From Candidatus Saccharimonadia bacterium (GTDB taxonomy: Bacteria > Patescibacteriota > Saccharimonadia > Saccharimonadales > SZUA-47), in NCBI GenBank assembly GCA_938050265.1, contig CALLJT010000037.1, positions 1-11,942 on the forward strand: a stretch of 11,942 bases of DNA, in the 5' to 3' direction. A program made the position numbers and the translations under genes. Below, piece after piece: positions 6,132-11,942 of the stretch. The notes beneath the pieces are model-generated. The model had not been told where the DNA came from and searched no databases. It saw only the letters and a list, made by a program, of their open reading frames with translations. Within the stretch, counting starts at the first letter, position 1; each line of letters begins with the position of its first letter.

Positions 6132-6791
6132 ATGATTCAGTTCAACCTACTGCCAGATGTCAAAAAACAGTACGTCAAAGCAAAACGTGCAAAGCGTTTG
6201 ATCTATGTTGGTAGTCTGATCGTTTCTGCTGCTGCCGTGGGGCTGACAGTGGTCATGTTTTCCTACGTGCATGGCTATCAGAGCAACCGCATCGACCACA
6301 AAACACGCCAAATAAGCGAAAAAGCAGCGGAAATTCAGCAAACAGCCAATCTCAACGAAATATTGACGGTCCAAAACCAGCTTGTTCTGCTACCTGGTCT
6401 GCACCAGGATACTCCAGAAACGTCACGCGTGTTTGACTACGTGACGTTCATGAGTCCAAAAGAAGTCACCCTGCAACAGCTCGATGTTGACTATGAAGAC
6501 AGTACGATTACGCTGACAGGGTCAGCAGACAAACTGGTGACGGTTAACAAGTTCGTCGAAAACGTCAGGGCTACTCGCTATGTTGTCCAGTCTGATGCAG
6601 AGCTATCCGAAGAGAGTATTCCGTTTTCTGCCATAGAGACTGAGCTGACTGGGGATAACGACGGCGCTGATTTTGATATAGTATTCACGTTTGATCCGAT
6701 TGTTTTCGACAACACACAGGACGTTATTTTGCGCCTTAACGGGACGACAGACCAGAGCCAGTCGTCAGATGAAGGAGGAGACAATGGGTAA
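6132..6791 (+). CDS. pilN: Type IV pilus assembly protein PilN
   Basis: The protein is 219 residues. Its N-terminus MIQFNLLPD carries the conserved (I/F)NLLP motif (residues 4-8) that docks into PilM. One membrane helix follows (about 23-46), then a helical, probably coiled-coil segment (about 48-85) and an alpha/beta extracytoplasmic domain (about 108-190). The C-terminal tail (about 200-219) is Ser/Asp/Glu/Gly-rich. PilN normally pairs with PilO to form the inner platform around the motor. GGAGAGGA (6112-6119) lies 12 bases before the ATG, a slightly long spacing. The last codons overlap the pilO start by 8 bases (ATGGGTAA), which implies translational coupling. Confidence 0.88.
   Translation: MIQFNLLPDVKKQYVKAKRAKRLIYVGSLIVSAAAVGLTVVMFSYVHGYQSNRIDHKTRQISEKAAEIQQTANLNEILTVQNQLVLLPGLHQDTPETSRVFDYVTFMSPKEVTLQQLDVDYEDSTITLTGSADKLVTVNKFVENVRATRYVVQSDAELSEESIPFSAIETELTGDNDGADFDIVFTFDPIVFDNTQDVILRLNGTTDQSQSSDEGGDNG
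6772..6778 (+). promoter_or_regulatory. Strong Shine-Dalgarno (AAGGAGG) fixing the pilO start
   Basis: AAGGAGG sits 5 bases before the ATG at 6784, inside the end of pilN. It selects this start over the in-frame ATGs at 6691, 6769 and upstream positions, which have no such site. It also shows that the organism uses Shine-Dalgarno initiation inside the operon. Confidence 0.8.
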
Positions 6792-7461
6792 AGTTATCCG
6801 TCATCGATCGATTAAGCATGACATCATTAGCAGAGACAGTACACGTATCGTGACTGCCGTCGGCGTCGCAGTGTTCCTGTTGGTGTTTTGCGGCTTTGCT
6901 GTCAAAACGCTGTTTAGCCAGAGCCTCTATAACAATCGTGTTATAAGCGCAAAAGACGCGACAGTTACCCAGCTAGATGCAAATATTGAGGCTCTGAAAT
7001 CTCTCGAGCAGCAGTATGAAGCGTTTGTCGGTGCCTCTGAAAACGTACTTGGAGGTAATCCTGACAAAAATGGCCCACTGGACGGTGCAAACGACACAAT
7101 TATCCTCGATTCACTACCGGGTAATTACGATTATCCGGCACTCGCAAGTAGCTTCGAAAAGATACTTATAGACGACGACTACGACGTAGACCGCATCGGA
7201 GGATCAGAGGATGTTTTGGCACCTAGCGAAGCAACTGCAGACGCGGTGCCGATCCCGATACCATTCCGCTTTGGCTTCACGGCACCTCTGGATCGGACAC
7301 AGGAGCTGTTCCAGACGCTCGAGAAGTCAATCCGCCCAATGGATGTCCGCGAAGTGTCTGTAACTGTGGGTGCAGAGGGTATCATGAACACTAGCGTCAC
7401 GCTTAACACGTATTACACGCAGCAAAAAGCCTATGAACTTGGCAGCAAGGTGGTTGAGTAG
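6784..7461 (+). CDS. pilO: Type IV pilus assembly protein PilO-like
   Basis: The protein is 225 residues. It has a short basic cytoplasmic N-terminus, one membrane helix (about 22-40), a likely coiled coil (about 52-82) and an extracytoplasmic alpha/beta domain (about 112-215). This is the PilO layout, and the gene follows pilN as pilO does in most T4P operons. Sequence similarity to classical PilO is weak by eye, so the name rests mainly on topology and position. Its role would be to pair with PilN and transmit motor state to the fibre base. Its single cysteine (C36) is inside the membrane helix. The stop TAG abuts the ATG of the next gene. Confidence 0.8.
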   Translation: MGKVIRHRSIKHDIISRDSTRIVTAVGVAVFLLVFCGFAVKTLFSQSLYNNRVISAKDATVTQLDANIEALKSLEQQYEAFVGASENVLGGNPDKNGPLDGANDTIILDSLPGNYDYPALASSFEKILIDDDYDVDRIGGSEDVLAPSEATADAVPIPIPFRFGFTAPLDRTQELFQTLEKSIRPMDVREVSVTVGAEGIMNTSVTLNTYYTQQKAYELGSKVVE

Positions 7462-7707
7462 ATGAAGACAAGAGATTTTCAGGTCATTATTATCGTTGCG
7501 ATTATTAGTTTGGCGTTGTCTTTTTGGTTATCTGGTGTGTTTTTTAGCTCCGAATCTGACCGCAGCCAAACAGTAGAAACTGCTGAGCCGATCACTGCTG
7601 ATTTTCCTGATACAGACGATCGGTACTTCAACGAAGATGCGTTCAACCCTGCGAAAGAAGTCGAAATAGGTAGGGATCCAGCCAGCAACCCGTTTAGAGG
7701 GAACTAA
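7462..7707 (+). CDS. Small single-pass membrane protein in the pilP position of the T4P operon
   Basis: The protein is 81 residues. A basic start (MKTRDF) leads into one membrane helix (about 8-28). A short extracytoplasmic tail of about 53 residues follows and is strongly acidic (13 Asp/Glu against 5 Lys/Arg). It ends in a Pro/Asn-rich segment (FNPAKEVEIG, then SNPFRGN). I do not recognise the family. Both boundaries are tight: its ATG follows the pilO stop directly and its TAA is directly followed by the pilB ATG. AAGGTGG lies about 8 bases before the start. Gram-negative operons carry the lipoprotein gene pilP near this place, but there is no lipobox cysteine and no secretin nearby. A role as an accessory of the PilN/PilO platform is inferred from position only. 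Confidence 0.82.
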   Translation: MKTRDFQVIIIVAIISLALSFWLSGVFFSSESDRSQTVETAEPITADFPDTDDRYFNEDAFNPAKEVEIGRDPASNPFRGN

Positions 7708-9477
7708 ATGAGCGTACTGTCCGTCAAAGTACAGGAAGCCGTAGAATCAGCGCTCGTCGACGAAGGTCTTGTGAGTGTTGAAGAGTTTGCCAAGCTGAAA
7801 GAAGAGGCGGAGTCCAAACACGAGCCGCTGTTTTCGTACTTGGTGTCGAGCGAAAGCCTGACCAACGAAGAGCTGACAAAGACTGTCGCTCTCGTCACTA
7901 AAATGCCGTATGTCAATCTGCTCGAAGCAGTTGTCGACCCGAAAGTGCTGTCCATGCTGCCTCAGGACATTGCTGAGCGCTACATGGCGGTTCCGCTGGG
8001 AGAAATGCAGAACAGACTTATTGTCGCGATGCTCGATGCTGATAATGTTCAGGCAGCTGACTTCATCAGTAAAAAAATCGGTCGAGCACTGAAAGTCTAC
8101 GTTGCCAGTGAAGAAGGCATACGTAATGTACTCAAACAGTATCGGGGTGATGTAAACAGCGATGTTGCATCAGCGCTCGATGTCCAGATAAAGGCCCATC
8201 AGAACGAAGAGAATAAGGTAGAGGTTCAGAAAATCTCTAACGACTCTCCAATTAGTAAGGCTCTGAACAGTATTTTAGAATATGCGGGTCAGAACGGGGC
8301 AAGCGATATTCATATCGAGCCTCTCGAAAAAATGCTCAAAATCCGCGTGCGTATAGACGGCGTGCTGCGGGAGATCATGCAGCTGCCGAAGAGTACCGAG
8401 GCACCGCTAGTGTCACGAATAAAGATCTTATCAAATTTGAAAATTGATGAACACCGTATACCACAGGATGGTCAGTTTACGGTTGTTGTAGGCGAATCGA
8501 AGATAGATCTGCGTATCGCTATATCACCTGTGGTATGGGGCGAGCAGGTTGTCATACGTCTGCTAGATAAAAGCGGCACAAGTTTGAAGCTCGAAGACAT
8601 GGGCTATGTTGGCCGAGCACTGCGGACTATCCGAAAAGGCTTGCAGCGGCCAAACGGCATGATTCTCACAAGTGGTCCAACGGGCTCTGGTAAATCGACG
8701 TCACTGTATGCACTGATCCAGGAGATTATCAGTGAGGAAATCAACATTGTCACACTTGAAGACCCTGTTGAATATAAGATGTCAGGTATTAATCAAATCC
8801 AAGTGAATGCAGATGTCGGGCTGTCGTTCGCTTCAGGTCTGCGTTCTATCCTACGCCAGGACCCAGACGTTGTGATGGTCGGAGAAATTCGTGACAAAGA
8901 AACTGCCACACTCGCAGTGCAGGCGGCACTGACAGGCCACCTTGTGTTTAGTACGCTGCACACAAACTCGGCAGCAGGTATATTGCCTCGTCTATTGGAC
9001 ATGGGCATTGAGCCGTTTTTGATCGCGAGCACAGTGCATACCGTTATCGGTCAGCGTCTTGTAAGACGCATCGGGAATGACCGCGTGTCGTATAAATCAA
9101 GCCGGAGCGAGACTGATTCAATCCAGGCAGCGATTGGTTCGATACTCCCTGAGGACGCTGAAACGATGGCGGCTGTCGCGAAAGACCTTGGGTACTCGAG
9201 CTTGCCTTTGGCATCAGAAAAAGCTTATACTTTGTTCAAGGGTAAAGGCACGCCCGAAGCACCAGATGGCTATAAAGGCCGAATGGGGCTGTACGAGGTT
9301 TTTGAGATATCAGAATCAATTCAAGATCTCATCCTCAAGAGGTCAACAAGTGCCGAAATCCAGCGGGCTGCTCAGGCAGAAGGCATGGTGACCATGCGGC
9401 AGGATGGCTACATTAAAGCACTGAGCGGGATCACGACTATTAGTGAGGTGAACCGTGTGGCGGCCGCCGAGGCATAA
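7708..9477 (+). CDS. pilB: Type IV pilus extension ATPase PilB (GspE/PulE family)
   Basis: The protein is 589 residues. An N-terminal MshEN/GspE-N-like domain (about 1-145) is followed by a linker and the secretion ATPase core: DIHIEP (200-205) and RIDGVLRE (215-222) in the N2 domain, Walker A GPTGSGKST (323-331), Asp box VTLEDPVEY (348-356), Walker B DPDVVMVGEIRD (385-396, catalytic E393) and His box GHLVFSTLHTNS (410-421). It acts as a cytoplasmic hexamer on PilC to drive pilin polymerisation. The C-terminal zinc-binding cysteine tetrad typical of PilB/GspE is missing: RRIGNDRVS replaces the first CxxC and GKGTPEAPDGYKGR the second. The protein has no cysteine at all. The N-terminal domain also lacks the RLGxxL-type motif used by c-di-GMP-binding MshEN domains. 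AGAGGGAA (7696-7703) serves as ribosome site. Confidence 0.95.
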   Translation: MSVLSVKVQEAVESALVDEGLVSVEEFAKLKEEAESKHEPLFSYLVSSESLTNEELTKTVALVTKMPYVNLLEAVVDPKVLSMLPQDIAERYMAVPLGEMQNRLIVAMLDADNVQAADFISKKIGRALKVYVASEEGIRNVLKQYRGDVNSDVASALDVQIKAHQNEENKVEVQKISNDSPISKALNSILEYAGQNGASDIHIEPLEKMLKIRVRIDGVLREIMQLPKSTEAPLVSRIKILSNLKIDEHRIPQDGQFTVVVGESKIDLRIAISPVVWGEQVVIRLLDKSGTSLKLEDMGYVGRALRTIRKGLQRPNGMILTSGPTGSGKSTSLYALIQEIISEEINIVTLEDPVEYKMSGINQIQVNADVGLSFASGLRSILRQDPDVVMVGEIRDKETATLAVQAALTGHLVFSTLHTNSAAGILPRLLDMGIEPFLIASTVHTVIGQRLVRRIGNDRVSYKSSRSETDSIQAAIGSILPEDAETMAAVAKDLGYSSLPLASEKAYTLFKGKGTPEAPDGYKGRMGLYEVFEISESIQDLILKRSTSAEIQRAAQAEGMVTMRQDGYIKALSGITTISEVNRVAAAEA

Positions 9478-9544
9478 TGCATGTCGACATAGCGTAGGCA
9501 CACTGCACGCGGGCAACTGAGATAGGCCGAAGTAGGGAACAGTA

Positions 9545-9551
9545 AAAGGAG
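9545..9551 (+). promoter_or_regulatory. Shine-Dalgarno (AAAGGAG) supporting a GTG start for pilT
   Basis: AGGAG at 9547-9551 lies 8 bases before GTG 9560. No in-frame ATG is near, and the PilT N-terminus begins at the expected place, so the GTG is preferred. Confidence 0.7.
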
Positions 9552-9559
9552 ATAATAGG

Positions 9560-10648
9560 GTGGCAGCACAAGCAGCAGGAACAGCAACCGGACCGAGAAT
9601 CGAGCTACTACTCGAAGAAGTTATCAAGAAAAAGTCATCTGACCTGCACTTGCAGGTTGGCCTGCCGCCAACACTCCGCATAGACGGGTCGCTTAAGCCG
9701 ATAGCCGGTGCACAGCCGCTTACCGAGCAGGTTGTCGAGTCGCTTATATTTGCCATATTAGATGAGGATCAGAAACAGATTCTCTTAAAAGATAAAGAAT
9801 TCGACTTCAGTTTTGCGTTCGGTGACCTGGGTCGGTTCCGTGTCAACGCGTTTCATGAGAGGGGTAATCTCGCGGCAGCTCTGCGTTTGATACCAAACGA
9901 GATTCTGACTATTGAACAGCTCGGACTGCCAAACATCGTGAACAAATTTGCAGAGTACCCGCGTGGGCTTGTGCTCGTGACTGGACCGACTGGGTCAGGT
10001 AAGTCAACGACGCTCGCAGCACTTGTAGACAAAATCAATTCAGAACGAGCGCACCATATCATCACGATCGAAGATCCGATCGAGTTCACGCACAAGTCTA
10101 AAAAGTCAGTGCTCGTACAAAGAGAAGTCCACTACGACACGTTCTCGTTCTCTGCTGCGCTTCGTTCATCGCTGCGCCAGGACCCGGACGTCGTGCTTAT
10201 CGGTGAGATGCGCGACCTTGAGACCATTGCCAGCGCCATTACGATTGCGGAGACTGGACACCTTGTATTCGCAACGCTGCACACCAACTCTGCTGCACAG
10301 AGTATCGACCGTATGATTGACGTGTTCCCACCGCACCAGCAGCCGCAAATTCGCTCGCAGCTGAGCAACATATTGATGGCGATCTGTTCACAGAGACTTA
10401 TACCGACTATCGGCGGAGGCAGGCAGGCAGCATCTGAAATTTTGGTTGCAACACCTGCTGTTCGTAACATCATACGCGAAGGCAAAACGCACCAGCTTGA
10501 CGCGGTCATTCAGACTGGTGGTGAGTATGGCATGCAGTCTATGGATAAAACACTTGTGAGTATGATCCATGCCGGTACGATCAGCTATGACGAAGCTCGT
10601 AACTTCGCGGTAGATATTGAAGAACTCGATAGATTGATGAGAGGCTAG
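9560..10648 (+). CDS. pilT: Type IV pilus retraction ATPase PilT
   Basis: The protein is 362 residues, near the usual PilT size. It has an N-terminal PAS-like domain (about 13-110, with SSDLHLQVGLPPTLRIDG), Walker A GPTGSGKST (142-150), Asp box ITIEDPIEFTH (168-178), Walker B DPDVVLIGEMRD (208-219, catalytic E216) and His box GHLVFATLHTNS (233-244). A C-terminal AVRNIIREGK (300-309) matches the AIRNLIRE motif that separates PilT from PilB. PilT drives pilus depolymerisation and twitching. The start is GTG with a good ribosome site. An 82-base spacer separates it from pilB, the longest gap in the operon apart from the one before pilC, and holds nothing recognisable beyond a chance-level palindrome (ATGTCGACAT, 9481-9490). 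Confidence 0.95.
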   Translation: MAAQAAGTATGPRIELLLEEVIKKKSSDLHLQVGLPPTLRIDGSLKPIAGAQPLTEQVVESLIFAILDEDQKQILLKDKEFDFSFAFGDLGRFRVNAFHERGNLAAALRLIPNEILTIEQLGLPNIVNKFAEYPRGLVLVTGPTGSGKSTTLAALVDKINSERAHHIITIEDPIEFTHKSKKSVLVQREVHYDTFSFSAALRSSLRQDPDVVLIGEMRDLETIASAITIAETGHLVFATLHTNSAAQSIDRMIDVFPPHQQPQIRSQLSNILMAICSQRLIPTIGGGRQAASEILVATPAVRNIIREGKTHQLDAVIQTGGEYGMQSMDKTLVSMIHAGTISYDEARNFAVDIEELDRLMRG

Positions 10649-10741
10649 ATGAAAAACGGGTTTTGTAATGAGCCGCAAGAGGTGAGCAGCACATACGCTG
10701 CTCCTCTAGTACGGTCCCAGAGGGAGCGCTCCTATGCCTGA
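10649..10741 (+). CDS. Possible 30-codon linking ORF between pilT and pilC
   Basis: The ATG follows the pilT stop directly (TAGATG), as pilO is followed by the small gene. The frame runs 30 codons to a TGA that overlaps the pilC start by 8 bases (ATGCCTGA). pilN and pilO overlap by the same 8 bases (ATGGGTAA). GAGAGG lies just 4 bases before the start. The peptide begins MKNGFCNEPQ and ends RSQRERSYA; it has no membrane helix and no recognisable family. It may be a real small protein, a coupling ORF that carries ribosomes from pilT to pilC through the hairpin inside it, or chance. A 30-codon open frame alone is not improbable; the fit at both junctions is what raises interest. Confidence 0.4.
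   Translation: MKNGFCNEPQEVSSTYAAPLVRSQRERSYA
10678..10707 (+). promoter_or_regulatory. Strong RNA hairpin between pilT and pilC
   Basis: GAGCAGC (10684-10690) pairs with GCTGCTC (10697-10703) around a 6-base loop. AGAG (10678-10681) pairs with CTCT (10704-10707) across a 2-base bulge, making 11 pairs in all. No T-run follows, so it is not a rho-independent terminator. It could stabilise or punctuate the operon mRNA or control pilC translation. Its right arm is also complementary to the pilC ribosome site. Confidence 0.5.
10721..10726 (+). promoter_or_regulatory. Shine-Dalgarno (AGGGAG) of pilC, able to pair with an upstream arm
   Basis: AGGGAG lies 7 bases before the ATG at 10734 and sets the pilC start. 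The surrounding AGAGGGAGC (10719-10727) is complementary to GCTCCTCT (10700-10707) over 8 pairs with one bulged G, so the site can be masked. Confidence 0.6.
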
Positions 10742-11942
10742 GTTCAAATACATCGCACGTGACCCGAACACCGGTAAAAAGATCAAAGGCACAATGCAGT
10801 CTGACAGTGAAAAAGCTGTCGCGAGTTTTGTGCAAGCGCGCGGTCTGGCACTGATTGAAGTAGAGCAGGGTAGTGAAGGCGGGTTGTTGAGCCGGTTTAC
10901 AAACCGCATCAAAACTAAAGACAAGGTGGTATTCAGCCGTCAGTTGTCTACGCTTATTGATGCTGGTCTGCCGCTCGTCCAGAGTTTGACGAGCGTCATG
11001 AATCAGACGAAAAACCCGGCGCTACAGTCGGTTATCGCCCAGGTTATTTCAGACGTTGAAGGTGGTAAGGCGTTTTCTGCTGCACTTGCGCAGCACCCGA
11101 AGGTGTTCAATGCAGTGTTCATCAGTCTTGTTGAAGCCGGTGAGGCGTCTGGTACGCTGGACACCGCGCTCGACCGAATCGCAAACCAACAGGAAAAAGA
11201 CGCAGAGCTGATTAGTAAGGTCCGCGGTGCGATGATCTACCCAGTGATCGTGATGCTTGTTATGATCGCCGTCGTGACGTTTATGCTCGTGGGTGTATTG
11301 CCGCAGGTTCAGATCCTCTATGACGGGATACCGGGGGCGCAGCTGCCGCTTCTGACACGTGTGTTGCTGGCTATATCTAACTTCATTACAAGCTACTGGG
11401 TGTTCATATTGATCGCGGTCGGGATTATTATATTTTTCACGACTCGTTGGGCACGTACCGGCCCAGGGAAAGAAGTCGTAGACAAAGCCAAGCTTCGAAT
11501 GTGGCCGATCGGTCAGCTGTTCACGAAAGTCTATATGGCGCGGTTCGCTCGTACTGGTACGACACTGGTATCGAGTGGCGTTCCGCTCATCCAAGTACTC
11601 GACATCATCTCTGCCGCTGTAGATAACGTGCATGTCGAACGATCGATCACGAAAGCCACAGAAAAAGTCCGCGGCGGTAAGGCACTATCAGCATCGCTCA
11701 TGGGCGACCCTAACTTCATCGACCTTGTACCCCAGATGATCAAAATCGGCGAAGACTCAGGCTCGCTGGAAAACATGCTCGACAAAACAGCTGATTACTA
11801 CGAAAAAGAAGTCGATAACACCATTAAATCCATATCAACTATCATCGAGCCAGTGCTCATGGTTGTGCTGGGTATTGTTGCGATTATTATCGTGTCTGCG
11901 ATATTGTTGCCGATTTATGGACTTGCAGGCCAGAACTTCGTC
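10734..11942 (+). CDS. pilC: Type IV pilus inner-membrane platform protein PilC (GspF family), lacking only its extreme C-terminus
   Basis: There are 403 open codons to the window end without a stop; PilC proteins are about 400-410 residues, so only the last few are missing. The N-terminal segment MPEFKYIARDPNTGKKIKG is typical. Two T2SSF domains follow (about 67-190 and 268-392), each with the usual pattern: SRQLSTLIDAGLPLVQSL, FISLVEAGEASGTLD and GAMIYP in the first; ARTGTTLVSSGVPLIQVLD, MIKIGEDSGSLE and IEPVLM in the second. Three membrane helices lie at about 168-188, 217-236 and 372-393. PilC is the core that PilB and PilT rotate to add or remove pilins. The end sequence YGLAGQNFV is characteristic of the family terminus. 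It has no cysteine. Confidence 0.94.
   Translation, partial: MPEFKYIARDPNTGKKIKGTMQSDSEKAVASFVQARGLALIEVEQGSEGGLLSRFTNRIKTKDKVVFSRQLSTLIDAGLPLVQSLTSVMNQTKNPALQSVIAQVISDVEGGKAFSAALAQHPKVFNAVFISLVEAGEASGTLDTALDRIANQQEKDAELISKVRGAMIYPVIVMLVMIAVVTFMLVGVLPQVQILYDGIPGAQLPLLTRVLLAISNFITSYWVFILIAVGIIIFFTTRWARTGPGKEVVDKAKLRMWPIGQLFTKVYMARFARTGTTLVSSGVPLIQVLDIISAAVDNVHVERSITKATEKVRGGKALSASLMGDPNFIDLVPQMIKIGEDSGSLENMLDKTADYYEKEVDNTIKSISTIIEPVLMVVLGIVAIIIVSAILLPIYGLAGQNFV

Noticed and set aside
9459..9490. Palindromes GGCGGCCGCC (9459-9468) and ATGTCGACAT (9481-9490) near the pilB end
   Set aside because: Ten-base palindromes are expected about a dozen times in 12 kb. One is inside coding sequence for an Ala-rich tail and neither is near a promoter.
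9477..9497. TAATG stop-start overlap after pilB suggesting another linking ORF
   Set aside because: The frame ends after six codons and does not reach pilT, unlike the pilT-pilC case.
10653..10664. AAAAC/GTTTT inverted repeat followed by T's after pilT, like a weak terminator
   Set aside because: The loop would be 2 bases and the stem has one GC pair, so it cannot terminate well, and the operon continues into pilC.
11049..11633. 194-codon minus-strand open frame inside pilC
   Set aside because: It is antisense to a fully conserved PilC sequence, and its composition (Arg, His, Tyr, Cys-rich, no hydrophobic pattern) is typical of a shadow frame.

Overview
The window is about 12 kb of a compact, moderate-GC bacterial genome. 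It most likely comes from the Patescibacteria/CPR, with Saccharibacteria as my best guess. The reasons are a type IV pilus (T4P) operon of the monoderm type (pilM-pilN-pilO-small gene-pilB-pilT-pilC, with no pilP or secretin pilQ), tightly packed or overlapping genes, and exported proteins built from cohesin, dockerin and Ig-like modules. TGA is a stop codon here: it ends the CDF transporter gene and appears inside none of the real genes. That argues against the TGA-recoded Gracilibacteria and Absconditabacteria. The lineage is inferred from architecture, not from a marker gene.

Left part (1-2535). Two minus-strand genes point left. The first is a large exported M14-type zinc carboxypeptidase-like protein with two Ig-like domains (269-2182). 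Downstream of it is the N-terminal part of an unrecognised membrane-anchored or exported protein that runs off the window at base 1. A gene-free stretch of about 350 bases then separates the carboxypeptidase from a plus-strand gene and holds candidate divergent promoters.

Middle part (2536-4958). A 501-residue surface protein carries a signal anchor, a cohesin-like domain, three Ig-like repeats of exactly 91 residues and a C-terminal type I dockerin. Having cohesin and dockerin in one chain raises the possibility of self-assembly. It converges, with only 2 bases between stop codons, on a minus-strand cation diffusion facilitator whose metal-site histidines appear to be replaced.

Right part (5090-11942). 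The T4P operon reads rightwards from a consensus TATAAT box just before pilM. PilM (actin-like, cytoplasmic), PilN and PilO (single-pass, coiled-coil) would form the alignment platform. PilC is the membrane core. PilB powers extension and PilT powers retraction. An unrecognised 81-residue single-pass protein occupies the pilP position. A possible 30-codon reading frame, overlapping a strong hairpin, links pilT to pilC. No pilin or prepilin peptidase gene is in view; they would have to lie elsewhere, perhaps after pilC. PilC lacks only its last few codons.

Taken together, the window encodes a motility/adhesion machine beside two exported surface or secreted proteins. That fits an episymbiont that attaches to other cells, but this link is inference. 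No RNA genes, CRISPR arrays, insertion sequences or convincing rho-independent terminators were seen.
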